This document shows, one piece after another, positions 57,737-64,000 of a DNA stretch of 64,000 nucleotides. The position numbers were made by a program, and so were the translations under genes. The stretch is taken from the NCBI GenBank assembly GCA_030765725.1, contig JAVCDF010000005.1:1-64000 (forward strand), read 5' to 3'. Source of the stretch: Candidatus Chlorobium antarcticum. GTDB lineage: Bacteria; Bacteroidota; Chlorobiia; Chlorobiales; Chlorobiaceae. The stretch's first letter is position 1. Each line of letters begins with the position of its first letter. The notes below the pieces were generated by a model. It was not told the DNA's origin. It searched no databases and worked only from the letters and a program-made list of their open reading frames with translations.

Positions 57737-57955
57737 TTATTTGTAACGGTAAGTAATCCGCCCTTTGGAGATATCGTAAGGGGAGATCTGTACTTTCACC
57801 TTGTCGCCAGGGAGAATCCGGATATAGTGCATCCTGATTTTTCCGGAAACATGCGCAAGCACCACGAGCCCATTTTCAAACTCAACCTTGAACTGCGCAT
57901 TCGGCAACGCCTCAAGGATGACGCCTTCAATCTCAATTGATTCTTCCTTCGCCAA
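57737..57955 (-). CDS. infA: Translation initiation factor IF-1
   Basis: The 72-residue OB-fold protein binds the A site of the 30S subunit. [29 protein letters not shown] and [13 protein letters not shown] are typical. Lies between map and rpmJ in the operon. Confidence 0.97.
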   Translation of the reverse strand: MAKEESIEIEGVILEALPNAQFKVEFENGLVVLAHVSGKIRMHYIRILPGDKVKVQISPYDISKGRITYRYK

Positions 57956-57991
57956 AGTAGTTGCTCCTTTATGCTCTTTTGAATGGTTCTC

Positions 57992-58789
57992 TCATGAGTT
58001 GCGAGGAACCAGAAATGAACGGGTCAGTATTTCAGCCTCTCCGCTCCTTATAACTATTGTATGCTCAAAATGTGCGGACGGCTTCCCATCCTCAGTCACT
58101 GCAACCCAGCCACCCCTTCTGCTCACCGCATTTCGCGATCGTCCGAGAGCAATCATAGGCTCAATGGCAATCGTCATACCTTCCCGAAGGACAGGGCCTG
58201 TTCCTTTTTTTCCGTAGTTGGGAACAGGCGGATCTTCATGAAGATCGCTGCCGATACCATGGCCTACCATGTTCTCAATAACACTGAAGTGATAGGAACG
58301 GGCATGCTGTTCAACAGCCGAAGAAATATCATGCAGCCTGTTCCCGGCAACCGCCATGGCGATTCCTTTCATGAGGCTTTCACGAGTAACATCTACCAAC
58401 TGCTGGACTTTTTCATCAATCTCGCCAAGAACAAAAGTTCTAGCTGAATCACCATGATAGCCCCCTTTATAAGCACCACAGTCTACAGAAACTATATCCC
58501 CTTCCTTCACTATCCTTTTTTTGCTGGGCACTCCATGAACAACCTCTTCATTCAGGGAAACACAGAGAGTAGCGGGATAGGGAGTTACATCAGGATCGCC
58601 TTTAGGCGCATAATTGAGAAAGCTTGGCACTGCCTGGTGACTGCGGATAAACTCTTCAGCCATTTGATCAAGCTGGAGGGTGGTCATACCCGGCTTGATT
58701 TCCGTCTCAAGCATGTCAAGAGTCTTGGCAACAATAGCTCCCGACTCCCTCATCAACTCTATTTCGCGTTCGCTTTTAATAATGATCAT
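57992..58789 (-). CDS. map: Methionine aminopeptidase, type I
   Basis: The 265-residue pita-bread-fold enzyme removes N-terminal Met. Metal ligands lie in SVDCGAYKGGYHGDSARTF (two Asp), GHGIGSDLHEDP (His), AIEPM (Glu) and SAHFEHTIVI (Glu). No N-terminal zinc-finger or linker extension, hence type Ia. It follows secY directly; adk, which often lies between them in other bacteria, is absent. Confidence 0.96.
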   Translation of the reverse strand: MIIIKSEREIELMRESGAIVAKTLDMLETEIKPGMTTLQLDQMAEEFIRSHQAVPSFLNYAPKGDPDVTPYPATLCVSLNEEVVHGVPSKKRIVKEGDIVSVDCGAYKGGYHGDSARTFVLGEIDEKVQQLVDVTRESLMKGIAMAVAGNRLHDISSAVEQHARSYHFSVIENMVGHGIGSDLHEDPPVPNYGKKGTGPVLREGMTIAIEPMIALGRSRNAVSRRGGWVAVTEDGKPSAHFEHTIVIRSGEAEILTRSFLVPRNS

Positions 58790-58803
58790 ACCTACGCCTT
58801 CCT

Positions 58804-60135
58804 TTAGCGGGCCTGACGGCCACGCGTCTTTCCGGACTTCATGAACCCATCATAATGACGCATCAACAGATGGCTTTCCACCTGCTGAAGGGTATCAAGC
58901 CCTACGCCCACAATAATCAGCAGGCTCGTTCCGCCAAAAAATTGAGCAAATCCCGGCGTCACATTGGCGAACTTCGTCAGGAAAGTCGGGAGAACCGCAA
59001 TAAGTGCAAGCGATACAGCCCCCGGCAGGGTAATACGTGTAAGAATATTGTCTATAAAATCAGCCGTACTCTTTCCCGGCCTTACGCCCGGAATGAATCC
59101 GCCCTGTCTCCGCATGGTGTCGGCAACTTCTTTCGGGTTGAAGGCAATAGCTGTGTAGAAATAAGTAAAAAACAGAATCATGGTACCGAACATCAGTGCA
59201 TACCACCATGAGTCATAAGCAAATATGGACGACATGGACTGCATCACTTCGTTGTCGGGGAAAAAGGAGAGGAATGTGCCAGGAATAAACATGATCGACT
59301 GAGCGAAAATAATGGGCATCACGCCCGCAGTGTTGATCTTCATGGGGATGTATTGGGTACCTCCACCATAAACCTTGCGGCCCACAACCCTCTTAGCATG
59401 CTGCACCGGAACCCGGCGGGTACCAACAGTAAGTACTACCACAAAGGCGACTATGGCAACCATCATGGCCAGAATGATGATTTCAATAATCCAGTTCTTG
59501 CTGCCAAGGGAAACCGAGCGGAACTCTGCAACCAGCGACTGAGGAAAAGCAGCAAGTATGCCGATCATGATAATAAGCGAAATGCCGTTGCCGATACCCT
59601 GCTCCGTAATGCGCTCTCCCAGCCACATAACAAAAACAGTAGACGCTGTGAGAATAATAACAGCACTGAACGAAAAGAAGAGTCCAGGATCGGGAACAAC
59701 CGTCTGACCGAAAGAAGCCGGACTGGATAGACTGACACTAACGCCCCATGCTTGAAGGGAAGCAATAAGAACCGTCCCGAAACGGGTCATCTGGTTGATT
59801 TTCTGGCGTCCCTCCTCTCCTTCTTTCTGGAGCTTCTGGAAATACGGGGTTACCGCGCCAAGCAACTGGATAATGATGGAGGCGGAAATATAGGGCATGA
59901 TGCCGAGCGAGAAAATCGATGCCCGAGCAAATGCGCCGCCTACAAAAAGGTCAAAAAGACCAAAAAGATCATTTGAGTGGGAGTTAGATGCCCCCGCAAC
60001 AAGGGAGGCATCAACGCCCGGTATGGTAATGTGTGAACCAAGCCTGTAAACAAAAAGCAAGAGAAGCGTATAAAGAATCCTCTGACGGAGTTCAGGGATT
60101 TTATTGATGTTCTTTATACTTTCTGTGAGCTTCAT
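58804..60135 (-). CDS. secY: Preprotein translocase subunit SecY
   Basis: The 443-residue channel of the Sec translocon has ten transmembrane helices. The plug and pore region is early (GVDASLVAG); VQHAKRVVGRKVYGG and PGVRPGKSTADFIDNILTRIT are the cytoplasmic loops that contact SecA and the ribosome. Between rplO and map. Confidence 0.97.
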   Translation of the reverse strand: MKLTESIKNINKIPELRQRILYTLLLLFVYRLGSHITIPGVDASLVAGASNSHSNDLFGLFDLFVGGAFARASIFSLGIMPYISASIIIQLLGAVTPYFQKLQKEGEEGRQKINQMTRFGTVLIASLQAWGVSVSLSSPASFGQTVVPDPGLFFSFSAVIILTASTVFVMWLGERITEQGIGNGISLIIMIGILAAFPQSLVAEFRSVSLGSKNWIIEIIILAMMVAIVAFVVVLTVGTRRVPVQHAKRVVGRKVYGGGTQYIPMKINTAGVMPIIFAQSIMFIPGTFLSFFPDNEVMQSMSSIFAYDSWWYALMFGTMILFFTYFYTAIAFNPKEVADTMRRQGGFIPGVRPGKSTADFIDNILTRITLPGAVSLALIAVLPTFLTKFANVTPGFAQFFGGTSLLIIVGVGLDTLQQVESHLLMRHYDGFMKSGKTRGRQAR

Positions 60136-60153
60136 GGGTATTGCTTAGTCAGT

Positions 60154-60711
60154 TCAGGACTTCTGTATTTTCTTCTTGACGACCTTAACCACTTTGGCCT
60201 TAGGCTTGAGGAGTGCATCGTCAACAGAAAGATCCTTTACTTTGGCAGCTTCCTGAAGCGTCCGCTCCGCCTTAACCACACTGCCACCGGCAGCAATGAT
60301 TTTCTCTTCAGCAGATTTGCTGAATCCATGGGCCGTAATGGTGATGGCAACAGAAATCTCACCGTTCCCGAGAACCTTGAAATACTCGCTGCTTGAGGCG
60401 TGGCAAAGGGTTTTGAGATCAAGAATGCCAATCTCTTTTCCTACTGCTTCCAGCTCAATCCATCTGGCAATCTGTGAAAGATTGACGATTGTGACTGATT
60501 TCCTGTCAATTGGAGTGAAGCCGAACTTCGGAAGTCTCCGATAAACGGGAATCTGGCCGCCCTCATGTATAGGCCGTTTGTAGCCGCTACGCGACTGCTG
60601 TCCGTTATTGCCTTTTCCGGCGGTAGTACCGTTTCCCGATCCCTGGCCACGGCCAACCCTCTTTTTGTTTTTTACCGCGCCTTTTGCAGGACGAAGTGAA
60701 CTTAAATCCAT
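60154..60711 (-). CDS. rplO: 50S ribosomal protein L15
   Basis: A 185-residue L15 starting at ATG 60711 (MDLSSLRPAKGA); an upstream in-frame start overlaps rpmD and is not used. The N-terminal Gly-rich GRGQGSGNGTTAGKG contacts 23S rRNA. A ~30-residue basic Lys/Val tail extends the C-terminus beyond the E. coli length. Confidence 0.96.
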   Translation of the reverse strand: MDLSSLRPAKGAVKNKKRVGRGQGSGNGTTAGKGNNGQQSRSGYKRPIHEGGQIPVYRRLPKFGFTPIDRKSVTIVNLSQIARWIELEAVGKEIGILDLKTLCHASSSEYFKVLGNGEISVAITITAHGFSKSAEEKIIAAGGSVVKAERTLQEAAKVKDLSVDDALLKPKAKVVKVVKKKIQKS

Positions 60712-60745
60712 TGTTTCAATTCCCGACTTGCTATTAGTAAAAATC

Positions 60746-60931
60746 TCAGACTTCCTCAACCTTCACAAGGTGCTGTACAACTCTAATCTGCCCTTTGGTG
60801 CATGCATTATCCTTCCTTTCAACCGAGTAGTTAGGCCGCCCAAGTCCAAGAGCCTGAATGGTGGCTTTCTGCTTCTTGGTTCCGCCTATAATGCTGCGTA
60901 CCTGCGTAATCTTTATTTTTTTTTCACTCAT
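60746..60931 (-). CDS. rpmD: 50S ribosomal protein L30
   Basis: The 61-residue protein matches L30: KITQVRSIIGGTKKQKATI and VRQ-type VQHLVKVEE. Located between rpsE and rplO as in most bacteria. Confidence 0.96.
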   Translation of the reverse strand: MSEKKIKITQVRSIIGGTKKQKATIQALGLGRPNYSVERKDNACTKGQIRVVQHLVKVEEV

Positions 60932-60949
60932 GATCGCGATTCAATCAGT

Positions 60950-61468
60950 TTAGCTTTCAAAAACCTCTTTCAGGCTCTTCGACCGTCTTTCTGCAACATC
61001 GTTTGCATCGGATATGCTCTGCAGGCCCTTGATTGCCGCTTTCACCACATTGTGCGGATTGGAGGAACCGAGGGATTTGGTCAGCACATCACGCACACCT
61101 GCCATTTCAAGAACAGCACGGACTGCACCACCGGCAATAAGACCGGTACCGGGCGTTGCTGGCTTCATCAGCACTTTAGCAGAACCGTATTTAGCAATAA
61201 TCTGGTGAGGAATGGTCCCTTTGATGATGGGAACCTTCACTACATTCTTCTTGCCGTCCTCGACTCCTTTTGCAATGGCATCCTGAACCTCGTTGGCTTT
61301 GCCGAGACCATAGCCGACATGACCTTCTTTATCACCGACAATCACAATAGCGTTGAAACCGAACCGCTTGCCACCCTTCACAACCTTGGCGGTTCTGTTG
61401 ATATGAACAAGCTTTTCTTTCAGGTTGAGTTCTCCGGGCCGGATACTTTTAGCAGATGTTTTCGACAT
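60950..61468 (-). CDS. rpsE: 30S ribosomal protein S5
   Basis: The 172-residue protein has the dsRBD-like N domain ([31 protein letters not shown]) and C-terminal domain ([15 protein letters not shown]). Positions of spectinomycin- and ram-type mutations in other species fall in these blocks. Between rplR and rpmD. Confidence 0.97.
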   Translation of the reverse strand: MSKTSAKSIRPGELNLKEKLVHINRTAKVVKGGKRFGFNAIVIVGDKEGHVGYGLGKANEVQDAIAKGVEDGKKNVVKVPIIKGTIPHQIIAKYGSAKVLMKPATPGTGLIAGGAVRAVLEMAGVRDVLTKSLGSSNPHNVVKAAIKGLQSISDANDVAERRSKSLKEVFES

Positions 61469-61489
61469 GTATGGTTCTCTTTGAGATGT

Positions 61490-61849
61490 TTAAAAGATCA
61501 GTCCTGCTTCCCGAGCACCATCAGCCAATGCCTTGACCCTGCCATGATACCGAAATCCATTCCTGTCAAATACTACTGTTGTAATTCCTTTCGCAATAGC
61601 CTTTTCGCCCAGCTGGCGGCCAACCGTACGGCTGACCTCAACCCCGGCGCCTTTCAGCTCCTTGTTCTCTTTTGACATGCTCGACACGGCAAGAATTGTG
61701 GTGCTGCCGCCGTCATCAATCAGCTGTGCATAAATCTGCGAAAGGCTTCTGTAGATGCAAAGCCTCGGTTTGACCGGAGTTCCGGCTACCGTGTCTCTGC
61801 TTCTGTCCTTGATTTTCTGCCTCCGTGAGGCCTTGTCGGTCTGACTCAT
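61490..61849 (-). CDS. rplR: 50S ribosomal protein L18
   Basis: The 119-residue 5S rRNA binder contains [18 protein letters not shown] and [20 protein letters not shown], the family signature, and ends EAGLIF. Between rplF and rpsE. Confidence 0.97.
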   Translation of the reverse strand: MSQTDKASRRQKIKDRSRDTVAGTPVKPRLCIYRSLSQIYAQLIDDGGSTTILAVSSMSKENKELKGAGVEVSRTVGRQLGEKAIAKGITTVVFDRNGFRYHGRVKALADGAREAGLIF

Positions 61850-61901
61850 TCTCTTCGCTTATTGTATATGGTTAGTGACTTGTTTTATCAAGGTTGCCTT
61901 A

Positions 61902-62441
61902 TTACTTGCCGGCAGCCTTGCCCTCCTTACGGCGGATGACTTCACCTTCGTACTTAATGCCCTTGCCACGATAAGGCTCAGGCTTCCGGAATGAACGAAT
62001 CTTTGAGGCAACCTGGCCTAAAAGGGCCTTGTCGATTCCAGTGATAACAACAGTCACCGGATCGGGCGTTTCAAGCTTTACGCCTTCAGGGGCCTTAAAA
62101 TAGATCATATGTGAATAACCAAGCGTCAGCGCGAGAAGATCACCCTTCACCTCTGCGCGGAAACCAACGCCGGCAATCTCCAACTTTCTGGTAAACCCTT
62201 TGGTCACACCCTCAATCATGTTGCTGAGAAGCATACGGTAAAGGCCATGCATCGCTTTGGCGCGTTTGCTGTCGTTGATTCTCTCAACCCTGACCACTCC
62301 CTCTTCCTGCAGCACTCTCACCTCTTCAACAAGAGCCTGCTCGAGAACGCCTTTTGGTCCGGAAACCCTAATGTTCCCTTCGCTGATCTCAAGTTTTGCC
62401 TCTTTAGCGAGTGCTATGGGCATTTTTCCGATTCTTGACAT
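61902..62441 (-). CDS. rplF: 50S ribosomal protein L6
   Basis: A 179-residue protein with two similar domains and the C-terminal PEPYRGKGIKYEGEVIRRKEGK, which binds 23S rRNA near the GTPase centre. MSRIGKMPI is the normal start. Between rpsH and rplR. Confidence 0.98.
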   Translation of the reverse strand: MSRIGKMPIALAKEAKLEISEGNIRVSGPKGVLEQALVEEVRVLQEEGVVRVERINDSKRAKAMHGLYRMLLSNMIEGVTKGFTRKLEIAGVGFRAEVKGDLLALTLGYSHMIYFKAPEGVKLETPDPVTVVITGIDKALLGQVASKIRSFRKPEPYRGKGIKYEGEVIRRKEGKAAGK

Positions 62442-62470
62442 GATATTCTCTCTCTCCGGGGCTTGTGTAA

Positions 62471-62866
62471 TTAATAGATACGGAACAGGATTTCACCACC
62501 AACACCCTGCTCTCTGGCCTCTTTATCGGTAATCACCCCTTTGGAAGTCGAGATGATGTAAAGTCCGAGTCCTCCGAGATATTTCTTGATATCCTTTCCC
62601 TCATACATACGCCTTCCCGGTCGGCTTACTCTAGTAATCTCCTTTATGGAAGGTATGCCGGCAGCGGTATACTTCAAGTCAACGCGAATGAACGGGAACT
62701 TCTCGGTTGTGATAACCGTAAAAGCCTTAATGTAGCCCTTATCCAGAAGAAGCTTCGAAATATTCTCCCGCAGCTTCGAATAGGGAATATCGGTTGTTTT
62801 ATTTTTTGCTCTTCCCGCATTTCTCAGTCGGGTGATATAATCGGCAATTGAATCCGTTACAGGCAT
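62471..62866 (-). CDS. rpsH: 30S ribosomal protein S8
   Basis: The 131-residue protein carries the usual C-terminal [20 protein letters not shown] signature and an N-terminal [12 protein letters not shown]. It is the autogenous regulator of the spc operon in E. coli; whether it acts so here is not shown. Between rpsN and rplF. Confidence 0.98.
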   Translation of the reverse strand: MPVTDSIADYITRLRNAGRAKNKTTDIPYSKLRENISKLLLDKGYIKAFTVITTEKFPFIRVDLKYTAAGIPSIKEITRVSRPGRRMYEGKDIKKYLGGLGLYIISTSKGVITDKEAREQGVGGEILFRIY

Positions 62867-62928
62867 AGCGAACCTTGGTTACTTTCAAAAATGGACAAAG
62901 ACCTCTCTCATGGAAATGGCAGACTGGA

Positions 62929-63198
62929 TTACCAGCTTGCTTTCTTCACGCCCGGAATTTTTCCCTCAAGGGCCAGCTTCCGAAACATATGACGACACAG
63001 ACCGAATTTCTCATAAACACCGCGTCCTCTACCAGTCAGAACACAGCGGTTCCTGACTCTTGTGGCGGAACTGTCACGCGGAAGTTTGCGAAGTGCTTCG
63101 TAATCTCCCGCCTTCAGCAACTCTTCGCGTTTTGCGGCATACTGCTCTACAAGCCGTTTCCGCTTTTCGTTTCTTGCTACAACACTTTTCTTGGCCAT
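62929..63198 (-). CDS. rpsN: 30S ribosomal protein S14, zinc-free long form
   Basis: The 89-residue protein is the long C- form: the two Cys present (RNRC and GLCR) are not in CxxC pairs, so no zinc ribbon is formed. [13 protein letters not shown] and [19 protein letters not shown] are typical. Between rplE and rpsH. Confidence 0.96.
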   Translation of the reverse strand: MAKKSVVARNEKRKRLVEQYAAKREELLKAGDYEALRKLPRDSSATRVRNRCVLTGRGRGVYEKFGLCRHMFRKLALEGKIPGVKKASW

Positions 63199-63214
63199 CG
63201 TTCTTGTGTATTAA

Positions 63215-63811
63215 TTAGTTGTTCTTCTTTTTAAACGGCATGCCAAGCTCAGTGAGCAGCACAAATGCCTCTTCATCAGTTGTGGCCGAAGTAACGAAAC
63301 TGATGTCCATGCCCTGAACGCGTGGAACTTTGTCGATATCTATTTCAGGAAAAATAATCTGCTCGCGAACACCAACGGTGTAGTTGCCGCGGCCGTCAAA
63401 GCTGGTATCGGGCAAACCACGGAAATCGCGAATCCTGGGAACAGCCAAGCTGACAAAACGGTCGAGAAACTCATACATCGCCTTTCTGCGAAGTGTTACT
63501 CGGCATCCAATGGCCTGGCCTTCGCGGAGCTTAAAATTCGAAATCGCCTTTTTCGACTTGCGGATCTGCGGCTTCTGACCTGCAATCTGCGTGAGTTCCT
63601 GTAATGCAGTCTCAAGAAGTTTCGGCTCGGAAGCCGCCTCACCAACACCGATGTTGATGGAAATCTTCTGTAGCTTCGGCACATTCATGACATTGCCATA
63701 CTTGAATCGCTCTGTCATTGCCGCCACTACCTTCTCACTATACAAGGTCTGGAGCCTTGCCACTGGTAGGGTTACGGCCTGTGCCGCTCCATCTTCTTTC
63801 TTCTGAGCCAT
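63215..63811 (-). CDS. rplE: 50S ribosomal protein L5
   Basis: The 198-residue 5S rRNA-binding protein has [11 protein letters not shown] and [15 protein letters not shown]-type blocks ([17 protein letters not shown]). About 15-20 residues longer at the N-terminus than E. coli L5. Between rplX and rpsN. Confidence 0.97.
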   Translation of the reverse strand: MAQKKEDGAAQAVTLPVARLQTLYSEKVVAAMTERFKYGNVMNVPKLQKISINIGVGEAASEPKLLETALQELTQIAGQKPQIRKSKKAISNFKLREGQAIGCRVTLRRKAMYEFLDRFVSLAVPRIRDFRGLPDTSFDGRGNYTVGVREQIIFPEIDIDKVPRVQGMDISFVTSATTDEEAFVLLTELGMPFKKKNN

Positions 63812-63871
63812 GGTGTTCTTGTGTCAATTTGCCAGGATGGTCTTTGTCATCCCCGCTTTGTTGGGAAATAC

Positions 63872-64000
63872 TCAGCCCTTCTTCACATTGGAAGCATGAA
63901 CCGGAAACTCTCTTTCGATAATCTGTCCCTGAGGACTGTTCTGAGTAGGACGCATGTGGCGTTTGCGGATGTTCACTCCCTCAACAATAACGCGACCCTT
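63872..64000 (-). CDS. rplX: 50S ribosomal protein L24, C-terminal part
   Basis: The last 42 codons of L24 run to the window edge. The reading [20 protein letters not shown], then a C-terminal ASNVKKG, is typical of the KOW-domain protein that starts 50S assembly. The gene continues outside the window. It is in the usual place before rplE. Confidence 0.92.
   Translation of the reverse strand, partial: KGRVIVEGVNIRKRHMRPTQNSPQGQIIEREFPVHASNVKKG

Overview
The window is a chromosomal segment from a green sulfur bacterium (family Chlorobiaceae). The evidence is the pigment gene set: two full-length magnesium-chelatase H-type subunits in tandem, the oxygen-independent cyclase BchE, the dark-operative protochlorophyllide reductase genes bchN/bchB/bchL, a UbiA-type synthase that looks like the bacteriochlorophyll c synthase BchK, and a membrane glycosyltransferase that looks like the chlorobactene glucosyltransferase CruC. 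No mobile element, CRISPR array, rRNA or tRNA gene was seen. Coding density is high and the gaps are short.

Layout. 1-616 is the end of a TonB-dependent receptor. 778-11576 is a pigment block: bchS, a small membrane ORF, bchH, bchM, bchE. 11653-16017 (mostly minus) holds hsp20, a DUF4438 protein, an M23 peptidase, arfB, a HAD phosphatase and a cold-shock gene. 16208-21890 (minus) holds a WD40 propeller, cruC, hisG, lpxH, a polyprenol/phytol-kinase-like gene and bchK. 21968-26080 (minus) holds miaB, a NifU-like scaffold, a cysteine desulfurase and cysK. 26258-26894 is a broken RodZ-like gene. 27046-31670 holds a large lipoprotein with a half CHAT-like domain, then a HlyC/CorC protein, a peroxiredoxin and ndk. 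31744-42026 (minus) holds a permease, rsmE, comF, a ROK kinase, lpxA, a DUF2723 glycosyltransferase, hemW, gmhB and a glycogen-synthase homologue. 42154-44510 (plus) holds a lipoprotein translationally coupled to bchJ. 44601-50865 (minus) holds engB, purA, a thiamine-binding-type protein and bchN-bchB-bchL. 50981-54357 holds cysS, a divergent sugar nucleotidyltransferase and rsmG. 54420-64000 (minus) is the end of the spc/alpha ribosomal operon, running from rplX to rplQ with secY, map, infA and rpoA.

How the genes work together. BchS/BchH insert Mg into protoporphyrin IX, BchM methylates the product, BchE closes ring E, BchN/B/L reduce protochlorophyllide, and BchJ assists vinyl-group processing or channelling. 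BchK adds the farnesyl tail, for which the neighbouring kinase-like protein may prepare the activated alcohol. CruC glycosylates the chlorosome carotenoid. HemW, IscS/NifU and cysK supply related haem and Fe-S functions. LpxA, LpxH and GmhB point to lipid A and heptose synthesis in a Gram-negative envelope.

The observations most worth a second look are: a RodZ-like gene broken by both an in-frame amber codon and an extra G; a glycogen-synthase homologue and a mannose-1-phosphate-guanylyltransferase homologue that have each lost canonical active-site residues; a lipoprotein with only the first half of a CHAT-like fold; and small unannotated ORFs near pigment and cold-shock genes. No clearly new multigene system was found; most of the window is core metabolism and photosynthesis.
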